From Flavobacterium sp. N2820 (GTDB lineage Bacteria; Bacteroidota; Bacteroidia; Flavobacteriales; Flavobacteriaceae): 64,000 nt of DNA. The DNA is taken from positions 1,751,001-1,815,000 of the forward strand of contig NZ_CP110008.1 of the NCBI RefSeq assembly GCF_025947285.1. Reading direction: 5' to 3'. A program made the position numbers and the translations under genes. Within the stretch, counting starts at the first letter, position 1. Every line of letters begins with the position of its first letter. This document shows positions 55,883-64,000 of the stretch, piece after piece. The notes beneath the pieces were generated by a model. That model worked only from the letters and a program-made list of their open reading frames with translations, was not told the origin of the DNA and did not search any database.

Positions 55883-58213
55883 TTACTCTTTAACTATTTT
55901 TTTGATTTGGCTTCCAACATCTGTAGTAACTTTAATAAAGTATATTCCCGAATTATAAGAAGAAATATCAAGAACAACTTCATTTGAGTCTTCCTTATTA
56001 ATTTGAATCAATCTTCCTTGTACATCATATAATTCTGTAGATTTTATTGTGTTTTCCGCTTTAATATTAACCAAGGAAGAAGTAGGATTTGGATACAAAC
56101 TAATTGCTACATCTTTCGTTGGAATCGAATTACTTAACACTTGAAACGTTGTATTGGCATCATTTGTTAGAATTGGAAAATTATAGTCAAAATATATTTT
56201 AGCGCTTTTTGTAACGATATCATTGGTAACCAAATTTTCTTTAGACTTCACTTTTAAAAGCACATTCCCATGACCACCAGTATCTAACATGATGGTTTGA
56301 AAAATAATTTCTAAAATAGTATTTGTAATTTTGATTGTAGCATTATGTGATGATTCTAAAATGCGTAATGAGTTAATATCAAAATCATTTGGATTTACTT
56401 CTATTTTAACAACTACATTTTCTGCTGCTGCTGTTCCTGTATTTTCAAAATTAATCACATAATGCATGTATTCGCCAATGTAACTTGGTGCAACTACATC
56501 GCCTTCTATACAAGTAATATCATTAGGATCATATGAACCAACAACCGTTTGATTGAATTGAAATAAATTATCAGTAGTTAATTCGTCTCCTGCCATTGGC
56601 ATTATTGAAGAAGTAAATTGTAAAACATCACCAATATTAACTGGATTGGTTGCTGTTGGAGCGTTTATTAGCATTACAACATTTATTGAACGACTTTCTA
56701 GCGGCATCAAATTTGCAAAATCCCAAGACATTCCACCAGATACAATACTGCTTGGTGTTTGTGTAGCAGAAACAAAAGACATTAAATTTTGATTGTAAAA
56801 GAAGTTAACTCCATATACTTGAGACATTACTTGATTTCCCTTATTCTTGTACACAATTTGATATTCTGCCTCAAAACCTGGTCGCGCTGGAATTATTGGA
56901 GCAATTACGATTTCTAAATCTGGATGCACTCCGTTTGCAGTTATACAGAAATTTTGTGTTGTTGTGCTATCATCAATCACTGGAATATTTACAACTGCAG
57001 GATTTGGGCTTATTGTAAAATAAGATGGATTTTCAAGATTCGGAATCAATTCATATACTCCTTGCTGACTTGTAAACAAAGCATAATTGCCTAAATTATT
57101 TGTAAAAACTGATGAGTTAGTAGTAACTCCATTCAAATTAACTTCAAATCCTAAAAAAGGAACTGGAATATCATTACTATCGCATCCGTTATTATCAAAA
57201 TCAAATTGAGTAATTCCACTCACAGTATTAAAACTGCCCCCTGGTGTAAACGAACAATAAGTATTTGCTATTGGATTTGGTGTTGTAAAGTAATATTCAT
57301 AAGTATCATTATCATCCACACATATATATTGTTGTGTATTATTCAAATTTCCCGATGACAAGCTAATATTTATATTAGGATAGCCGTTTTTTAAATTAAT
57401 GTGATTTAAATTAACATTATTATTTACAGAAATATCTAAAACATTAGCCTGTGGTAAATTATTAGGCTCATATTGAAAAGCTATTGTAGAAAAATCTACA
57501 CTGGTTAAATTATTATTTTGTGCCTGAACTCTATACAAAAACGGCAAATTAACTAGTTGTAAGTTTGATAATTGATTAAACCCAATATGCAATGTTCTTA
57601 AATCTTTATCTTGTATTTGAAAATTAGTAATTGCATTATAGAAAGCAACAATTGATTCTATTTGTTGGTTTGTATCTAAGTTTAAACTTGTTAGTAAATT
57701 ATTTCTAATAACTAGATTTCTTAAACTAGGACATTGTGTAAAATCAACAGAAGAAATTGAATTATATCCACAGTTTAATGTTTGTAAATTTGAACAATTT
57801 GTTAAACCTAAATTTACAATTCCACTATTACTAGCATAAAAATACTCAAGTTGAGGACACACACTCAAATCAACAGTAATTATTTGATTATAACTACTTC
57901 TCAACCACTTAAGATTCACAAAAGCTTCTAAACCTTGTAAACTTTGAATCCCGCCATTAACTGAAGAAGTTCCATCGATATTTAAATACACAATTGCCTG
58001 CGCTTCAGAATATTGAATTTCACCATCGAGATTTGTATCTACTTTTGTATAAATATTCCAAGTTGATGTGTTGTTTGGATTTACATTTGAAGCAATATTA
58101 TTTGTAACATCGGCCTGTAACAATTTTGCTTTGAAATTTGCATCAGGAATATTCACAATTTGAGAATGAGCAATTGTGGTTATAAAAAACAGGAATAGTA
58201 CTATTTTTTTCAT
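55883..58213 (-). CDS. Secreted leucine-rich-repeat protein with DUF7619-like and T9SS type A domains
   Basis: 776 residues. Signal peptide MKKIVLFLFFITTIAHSQ, then IPDANFKAKLL and an LRR-like array (LEAFVNLKWLRSSYNQI, LTNCSNLQTLNCGYNSI, CPSLRNLVIRNNLLTSLNLD) over about 60-280. A segment from about 565 (GSYDPNDITCIEGD, YMHYVINFENTGTAAAENV, AKIYFDYNFPILTNDA) matches the DUF7619 pattern that often precedes sorting domains. The last about 70 residues (SLYPNPTSSLVNI, LYDVQGRLIQ, SGIYFIKVTTDVGSQIKKIV) form the T9SS type A sorting domain. Surface protein of unknown ligand. Terminator follows. Confidence 0.9.
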   Translation of the reverse strand: MKKIVLFLFFITTIAHSQIVNIPDANFKAKLLQADVTNNIASNVNPNNTSTWNIYTKVDTNLDGEIQYSEAQAIVYLNIDGTSSVNGGIQSLQGLEAFVNLKWLRSSYNQIITVDLSVCPQLEYFYASNSGIVNLGLTNCSNLQTLNCGYNSISSVDFTQCPSLRNLVIRNNLLTSLNLDTNQQIESIVAFYNAITNFQIQDKDLRTLHIGFNQLSNLQLVNLPFLYRVQAQNNNLTSVDFSTIAFQYEPNNLPQANVLDISVNNNVNLNHINLKNGYPNINISLSSGNLNNTQQYICVDDNDTYEYYFTTPNPIANTYCSFTPGGSFNTVSGITQFDFDNNGCDSNDIPVPFLGFEVNLNGVTTNSSVFTNNLGNYALFTSQQGVYELIPNLENPSYFTISPNPAVVNIPVIDDSTTTQNFCITANGVHPDLEIVIAPIIPARPGFEAEYQIVYKNKGNQVMSQVYGVNFFYNQNLMSFVSATQTPSSIVSGGMSWDFANLMPLESRSINVVMLINAPTATNPVNIGDVLQFTSSIMPMAGDELTTDNLFQFNQTVVGSYDPNDITCIEGDVVAPSYIGEYMHYVINFENTGTAAAENVVVKIEVNPNDFDINSLRILESSHNATIKITNTILEIIFQTIMLDTGGHGNVLLKVKSKENLVTNDIVTKSAKIYFDYNFPILTNDANTTFQVLSNSIPTKDVAISLYPNPTSSLVNIKAENTIKSTELYDVQGRLIQINKEDSNEVVLDISSYNSGIYFIKVTTDVGSQIKKIVKE

Positions 58214-58316
58214 AATCGTTTAGTTTGTGTTTTTCTTTTAATAGAATATAAAAGTAAAAACTATTAATTTTAATTTTTTTGTAATTGAGTATAGCTATGT
58301 TTTAAATTAGAATTTG

Positions 58317-59078
58317 CTAAAAACTCTTTAATATTTCTTGTAATCTTTCTTTTTTCCGCTGTGAAATTGGCAAATGGCTGTCATCAGCCATTACAATATA
58401 ACCGCCATCTTTTTTTATATAGGATTTTAAATAATTCAAATTAATCAAATGCGATTGATGAATGCGTTCAAAACCATGTTCGGTTAATAATTCTTCGTAT
58501 TCCTTTAATGTTTTAGAAATCAAAATCGGTTTTGAGTTTTTGATAAAAAACTTGGTATAATTATCTTCACTTTCACATCTAATGATATCACTCACATCAA
58601 AAAGATGAATTCCATCTGAAGTTGATAATGCGATTCGTTTAAAATTATCTACCTTTTTTCTGATATTTTCTAACAATAAATCAATGTGTGAAGAACTATC
58701 GTTTTTTTCAATCTCTGCTTTAATTTTCTGAATCACTTTTTGCAATTCATCTGGGTCAACAGGCTTCAATAAAAAATCCAAAGCACTAAATCGAAATGCT
58801 TTAATAGCATATTGCTCATGAGCCGTAATGAAAACAATGTGCGCCTTTGTAGTTCCGTTTAAAGCTGTAATTTTTTCTAAAATATCAAATCCAGTTCCGT
58901 CATTCAATTGAATATCTAAAAAAACAACTTGCGGTTTTAATGATTCTATTGCTTCAACGCCAGAAACTACGCTGTCAGCTTCTCCAATAATATTAATTTG
59001 TGGCGCATACAATTGAAGCAAACCCTTCATGCCATTTCTTAAATTTATATCGTCATCTATCAGTATAGCAGAAATCAT
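58317..59078 (-). CDS. LytTR-family response regulator
   Basis: 253 residues. A receiver domain with acidic pocket DDD at 8-10, phosphoacceptor Asp55 (VVFLDIQLNDG), Thr in VFITAHEQYAI and Lys in FLLKPVDPDEL, then a LytTR DNA-binding domain from about 150 (ALSTSDGIHLFDVSDIIRCE, ILISKTLKEYEELL, IHQSHLINLNYLKSYIKKDG). It overlaps the sensor kinase gene by one base (TGATG-type junction). Targets are unknown. Confidence 0.93.
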   Translation of the reverse strand: MISAILIDDDINLRNGMKGLLQLYAPQINIIGEADSVVSGVEAIESLKPQVVFLDIQLNDGTGFDILEKITALNGTTKAHIVFITAHEQYAIKAFRFSALDFLLKPVDPDELQKVIQKIKAEIEKNDSSSHIDLLLENIRKKVDNFKRIALSTSDGIHLFDVSDIIRCESEDNYTKFFIKNSKPILISKTLKEYEELLTEHGFERIHQSHLINLNYLKSYIKKDGGYIVMADDSHLPISQRKKERLQEILKSF

Positions 59079-61036
59079 TATTGTATATATTGAATTGGTA
59101 ATTTTAAAACCACTTTTGTTCCTGTATTATTTTCATTGGCATCCATTTCTTCAATTGTAATGGTTGCATTCTTATGCGTTGAGGAAGCTATCATTTCCAA
59201 GCGCTTCTTAATAATGTTAATTGCCATTGATTTGTGAACCGAAACGGAATTTTCTTTCGCTTTTTTTGATGTTTCACAACCCACTCCATCGTCTTCAATG
59301 GTGCAAACCAAACTGTCTTTATCAATTTGAAAATCCACTTTAATTTTTCCTTTTGCCTTCTTAGGAATTACTCCATGAATAATTGCATTCTCAACAAATG
59401 GCTGTAATAAAAGTGGCGGCAAAGCAACATCATCTTCAATTTCAGTACTTTTTGTAATCGTAAAATCAAAATTATTATTGAATCGCAATTGCTCTAATTC
59501 TAAATAGTTTTGCAAACTTTCTATCTCTTTATCAATTGGAATAAGCGATTCTTTTGAATATTCTAATGTTAAACGCATTAATTTTGAAAATTTTGCCAAA
59601 TATTTAATTGCAGAATCGGTTCCGTTTTGTACAATGAAACTTGAAATCGAACCTAAACAATTGAATACAAAATGAGGGTTCATTTGTAAATGCAATGCTT
59701 TTTGTTCATATTCTGCTAATTCTTTTTGAAGTGTGAGCGTTTTTTTAAGTTGACTTCGATTATAAATCAAGAAAATAATTCCTAAAACTAATAAACCAAT
59801 TAGAGTTCCAAAAAGCATTTTTAATTTAAAACTTTTTGCCTGTTCTTGAATTAAAAATTCTCGTTTTTCTTGCGCCTCTTTTTGAAGTAATTCTTTCTTT
59901 TCAAATTCATAATTCATTGAAGATTCTACTGATTTTCTGATGTTTTCTTCGTTAATCAATTGGTCTTTTAATGCACTATAATTCTGAAAGTGTAGCAAAG
60001 CTTGTGATGCATTTCCTTTCTTACTGTAAATATCGCTAATTAATTTTTCGCATAACATTTGTTGTTCAACCACTTCAATTTGTTTTGCAATTAGCAATGC
60101 TTGATTTGTGCTTTCAAGTGCTTTATCAAAATTTTGCTGTTCAAAATACAATTGACCTAAATATAAATAGGTGTCGGCCAAACCAAATTTATCATCAATA
60201 CTTTGAAATGTTGTAATTGCATTTTGCCAATTTTCAGTCGCTTCTTTGCTGCTTTTTTCGGCTTTTTTCAATAAACCTATATTATTGTACCATTCACCTA
60301 AAGCTCTTGGATTAGGATATTTATCTAATATTTTTTTTGCTTCGTTATAATAAAAATTAGCTTTTTCAAGATTATTTTGATTCAAATAACAATTTGCCAT
60401 ATTGGTTAATGTTATCGAAATATTTTCATCTTTTAGTTTCGATTGAATTTTTTCAGCTTTTACAAAAAACTCTAACGCTTTAAAGTCTGATTTTTGAGAT
60501 TTGTATATAACTCCAATATTGTTGTACAATTTTGCACAACGGACTTGGTCACCTAATTTTTCATATATTTTAACCGATTTCAGATAAAATTGAAGTGCTT
60601 TTGCATAATTACTTTGTTCCGATAAAACTATTCCGATACTTCCATACGATTTTGCTAATCCTGATGCGATTTCGTCTTTTGTATTTGGTGTTGGGCTTTC
60701 ATTTTCGAAAATTTCTTGAGCTTGCTGAAAATAATTGGTAGCCACTTTATAATCTCCTTCGATAATTTTTGAATTCCCAAGATTTAAATACGCATTTCCT
60801 TGCGCAATTGTGTAGTTAATTTTTTTAGCTAAATCCAAAGCTTGATTCCCATACATAACCATTTTTTTTGGATCTACAACTTTATAACAATCTGAAATAG
60901 CATTTAATACATTAGCTCTATCAATATCATTTTTGGTCTTACCCAAAATCTGCATCAAACTGTCAGCAGATTTTTGTTGGGCAAAACCTAAAAAAGAGAG
61001 TAATAATATACTATAAAGAAATCTTATTTTGTTCAT
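59078..61036 (-). CDS. LytS-type histidine kinase with TPR sensor domain
   Basis: 652 residues from ATG 61036. Signal peptide ends near LGFAQQKS; TPR repeats fill about 30-370 (AYLNLGNSKIIEGDYKVATN, AKLYNNIGVIYKSQKSDFKA); a membrane helix (MLFGTLIGLLVLGIIFLIYN) near 405-425 is followed by a His-kinase domain with QMNPHFVFNCLGSISSFIVQ (phosphoacceptor His) and an ATPase domain (LQPFVENAIIHGVIPK, EDDGVGCE). Bacteroidota use such TPR-kinase plus LytTR pairs. Coupled to the regulator gene. Confidence 0.93.
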   Translation of the reverse strand: MNKIRFLYSILLLSFLGFAQQKSADSLMQILGKTKNDIDRANVLNAISDCYKVVDPKKMVMYGNQALDLAKKINYTIAQGNAYLNLGNSKIIEGDYKVATNYFQQAQEIFENESPTPNTKDEIASGLAKSYGSIGIVLSEQSNYAKALQFYLKSVKIYEKLGDQVRCAKLYNNIGVIYKSQKSDFKALEFFVKAEKIQSKLKDENISITLTNMANCYLNQNNLEKANFYYNEAKKILDKYPNPRALGEWYNNIGLLKKAEKSSKEATENWQNAITTFQSIDDKFGLADTYLYLGQLYFEQQNFDKALESTNQALLIAKQIEVVEQQMLCEKLISDIYSKKGNASQALLHFQNYSALKDQLINEENIRKSVESSMNYEFEKKELLQKEAQEKREFLIQEQAKSFKLKMLFGTLIGLLVLGIIFLIYNRSQLKKTLTLQKELAEYEQKALHLQMNPHFVFNCLGSISSFIVQNGTDSAIKYLAKFSKLMRLTLEYSKESLIPIDKEIESLQNYLELEQLRFNNNFDFTITKSTEIEDDVALPPLLLQPFVENAIIHGVIPKKAKGKIKVDFQIDKDSLVCTIEDDGVGCETSKKAKENSVSVHKSMAINIIKKRLEMIASSTHKNATITIEEMDANENNTGTKVVLKLPIQYIQ

Positions 61037-61133
61037 TCTTTGTAAATTGATAAACAAAAATAAGCTTTAGTTTTATTAAATCGTTAATGAATGAGAATTT
61101 GACGCTTTTGAATGAGAATTTGCGTACAATAGA

Positions 61134-61167
61134 AAACCCTTTCAAAATTTACATTTTGAAAGGGTTT
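61134..61167 (-). terminator. Terminator of the enolase gene
   Basis: AAACCCTTTCAAAAT / ATTTTGAAAGGGTTT stem with a TTAC loop; T run on the minus strand. Confidence 0.88.
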
Positions 61168-61209
61168 CATACTAGGTACTGAAACGAGTTCAGTATAACA
61201 ATAAGATTA

Positions 61210-62520
<1,311 letters not shown>

Positions 62521-62541
62521 TTAGTATTTTACGAATAATAA

Positions 62542-62549
62542 CAAATTTA
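62542..62549 (-). promoter_or_regulatory. -7 promoter element of eno
   Basis: TAAATTTG on the minus strand, about 36 nt before the enolase ATG. No -33 TTG at usual spacing. Confidence 0.4.
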
Positions 62550-62604
62550 AAACTTAAAATTGAACTATTTTATGAATTTCAAAAAACTTATAAACGATAA
62601 CGTT

Positions 62605-63714
62605 TTAGTTGATTGAAGATTTAATATTATCGATAAATTGGTCAAACAAATAGCTTGAATCATGAGGTCCAGGACTAGCTTCTGGGTGATATTGCACTGA
62701 AAAACAGTTTTTAGATTTCATACGCATTCCTGCAACAGTTCCATCATTCAAGTGTTCGTGCGTTAATTCAAAGTCGGGATGTTTATCTAATTCTTCTCTC
62801 ACGATAGCAAAACCGTGATTTTGAGACGTAATTTCACCTTTACCCGTAATTACATTTTTAACTGGATGATTGATTCCACGATGACCGTTGAACATTTTAT
62901 AAGTTGAAATTCCATTCGCTAAACCAATGATTTGGTGACCTAAACAGATTCCGAATAATGGTTTATTTTCATGTAAAATTTGTTTTGCAACTTCTTGAGC
63001 GCTTTCTAAAGGTTCTGGATCGCCAGGACCATTAGATAAGAAATATCCGTCAGGGCTAAATGATTTCAAGTCTTCAAATGAAGCATTGTATGGGAAAACT
63101 TTGATATAGCAATCTCTCTTCGCTAAGTTTCTAAGGATATTGGTTTTAATTCCTAAATCTAAAGCTGAAATTTTATATTTAGCCGTTTCTTCACCAAAAA
63201 AATAAGGTGCTGTAGTTGAAACTTTCGAAGCTAATTCCAAACCATTCATATCTGGAACTTGTGCCAATTTTTCTTTTAATACTTCAATTGGAGTTCCATC
63301 TGTACAAATAACTGCATTCATTGCTCCGTTATCTCTAATATAACTTACCAATGCTCTTGTATCTACATCAGAAATTACGATAAGATTTTGTTTACTTAAA
63401 TAATCAAATAAACTTTCAGAAGCGTCTTCGCGAGAATAATTAAAGCTAAAATTTTTACAAACCAATCCTGAAATTTTTACCGAATCAGATTCAACCTCTT
63501 TTTCATTAACACCATAATTACCAATATGCGCATTGGTTGTAACCATGATTTGCCCGAAATAAGAAGGATCTGTAAAAATTTCTTGATAACCTGTTGTTCC
63601 TGTGTTAAAGGCGACTTCACCAAAAGTTACACCTTCAATTCCGATTGATTTTCCGTGAAAAATAGTACCGTCTTTAAGAAGTAAAACGGCCTTAGAACGA
63701 TTGTTGTATTTCAT
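62605..63714 (-). CDS. carA: Carbamoyl-phosphate synthase small subunit
   Basis: 369 residues from ATG 63714 (MKYNNRSKAVLLLKDG); the longer frame from 63738 adds a glutamine- and histidine-rich start unlike the family. A small-subunit N-domain (IEGVTFGEVAFNTGTTGYQE, GNYGVN, AMNAVIC) is followed by a class I glutamine amidotransferase domain: NGPGDPEPL, FGICLGHQI with the nucleophilic Cys, and YHPEASPGPHDSS with the His-Glu pair. It supplies ammonia to CarB for pyrimidine and arginine synthesis. carB is not adjacent in the window. Confidence 0.96.
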   Translation of the reverse strand: MKYNNRSKAVLLLKDGTIFHGKSIGIEGVTFGEVAFNTGTTGYQEIFTDPSYFGQIMVTTNAHIGNYGVNEKEVESDSVKISGLVCKNFSFNYSREDASESLFDYLSKQNLIVISDVDTRALVSYIRDNGAMNAVICTDGTPIEVLKEKLAQVPDMNGLELASKVSTTAPYFFGEETAKYKISALDLGIKTNILRNLAKRDCYIKVFPYNASFEDLKSFSPDGYFLSNGPGDPEPLESAQEVAKQILHENKPLFGICLGHQIIGLANGISTYKMFNGHRGINHPVKNVITGKGEITSQNHGFAIVREELDKHPDFELTHEHLNDGTVAGMRMKSKNCFSVQYHPEASPGPHDSSYLFDQFIDNIKSSIN

Positions 63715-63784
63715 TGTGTTGTGTTGTTGTGGTTGCAAATTTAGTTATAAAAGTTGTTTTTTTCAACTGTTTGATTCGTAAAAC

Positions 63785-63820
63785 CAAAAAAAAAGGATAA
63801 ACTTAAAAAAGTCTATCCTT
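63785..63820 (-). terminator. Terminator of the ribosomal L17 operon
   Basis: AAGGATAAACTT / AAGTCTATCCTT imperfect stem followed on the minus strand by a T run, between rplQ and carA. Confidence 0.78.
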
Positions 63821-63847
63821 ATTATTTTTACATGAATGGATTCATGA

Positions 63848-64000
63848 TTATTCTGTAGCTTCAGTAGTTGAAGAAGTTTCAGCTGCTGGAGCTTCAGGAG
63901 TACCTTCTGCTTTTTTAGCTTTTCCACGACGAGTCGTTTTCTTAACTTCTTTTTTACCACCATTGTACAATGTGTTGAAATCTACTAATTCAATCATTGC
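63848..64000 (-). CDS. rplQ: 50S ribosomal protein L17, C-terminal part (partial at window edge)
   Basis: The frame entering from the right edge gives AMIELVDFNTLYNGGKKE, then a basic and an alanine/threonine-rich tail (RRGKAKKAEGTPEAPAAETS) ending TEATE. The IELVDFN segment and the acidic-rich extension are typical of Bacteroidota L17. About 51 codons are visible; the rest lies beyond the window. Confidence 0.9.
   Translation of the reverse strand, partial: AMIELVDFNTLYNGGKKEVKKTTRRGKAKKAEGTPEAPAAETSSTTEATE

Noticed and set aside
63763..63963. 66-codon lysine-rich open frame
   Set aside because: Out-of-frame reading over the L17 tail; the correct frame enters from the window edge and ends at 63848.

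Overview
The window looks like a chromosomal segment of a low-GC Bacteroidota, most likely a Flavobacterium or close relative. The evidence is the AT-rich sequence, the promoter style (TTG then about 17-20 nt then TAnnTTTG), the absence of Shine-Dalgarno sequences, type IX secretion C-terminal sorting domains, a UpxY-type NusG paralogue, a eukaryote-like UDP-glucose dehydrogenase, and the rplQ-carA-eno-gltA housekeeping order at the right end.

Layout. 1-3.5 kb: end of an ABC-type polysaccharide exporter permease, a CpsB-like PHP tyrosine phosphatase, an outer-membrane barrel and a DegT-family sugar aminotransferase. 3.6-8.2 kb: a 1420-residue T9SS-secreted fibronectin-like protein followed by a small PID-TM-basic (sorting-signal-like) protein. 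8.5-14.2 kb: an accessory island with an N-terminally truncated sugar transferase, two uncharacterised proteins, 11-bp tandem repeats, a DUF559 nuclease gene bracketed by a 32-bp perfect inverted repeat and surrounded by many related hairpin repeats, one orphan Bacteroidota family protein, and copies of a large palindromic intergenic repeat. 14.2-28.6 kb: one long minus-strand surface-polysaccharide operon (capE-like, cupin, wecB-like, rmlD-like, flippase, two GT2, three to four GT4, EpsG-like polymerase, PglC-like initiating transferase, PglD-like acetyltransferase). 28.6-46.5 kb: regulator, second CpsB phosphatase, two Wza/Wzc export-kinase pairs, PglF-like dehydratase, UpxY, two outer-membrane proteins, and UDP-sugar dehydrogenases and an epimerase for uronic acids. 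46.6-64 kb: ordinary genes (recR, symporter, CoA-binding protein, marC-like, SDR, two guanidine-modifying hydrolases, citrate synthase, a T9SS leucine-rich protein, a LytS/LytT-type two-component pair, enolase, carA, rplQ).

How it fits together. PglF-like dehydratase (34.5 kb), DegT aminotransferase (2.4 kb) and PglD-like acetyltransferase (14.2 kb) together could make UDP-diNAc-bacillosamine-type sugar, loaded on undecaprenyl phosphate by the PglC-like enzyme (14.8 kb). CapE-like, cupin, RmlD-like and WecB-like proteins fit a UDP-L-FucNAc or L-QuiNAc route in which the usual CapF fusion is split in two. TviB/WbpP-like enzymes fit GalNAcA. Six glycosyltransferases would extend the unit, the flippase and EpsG-like polymerase would process it, and Wza/Wzc with CpsB phosphatases would control export.

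The most interesting signal is the DUF559 unit at about 11.77-12.26 kb: a small nuclease gene between hairpin-containing terminal inverted repeats, with multiple gene-less relatives nearby. Its behaviour as a mobile element is inference. All functional calls come from reading protein motifs; no database search was run.
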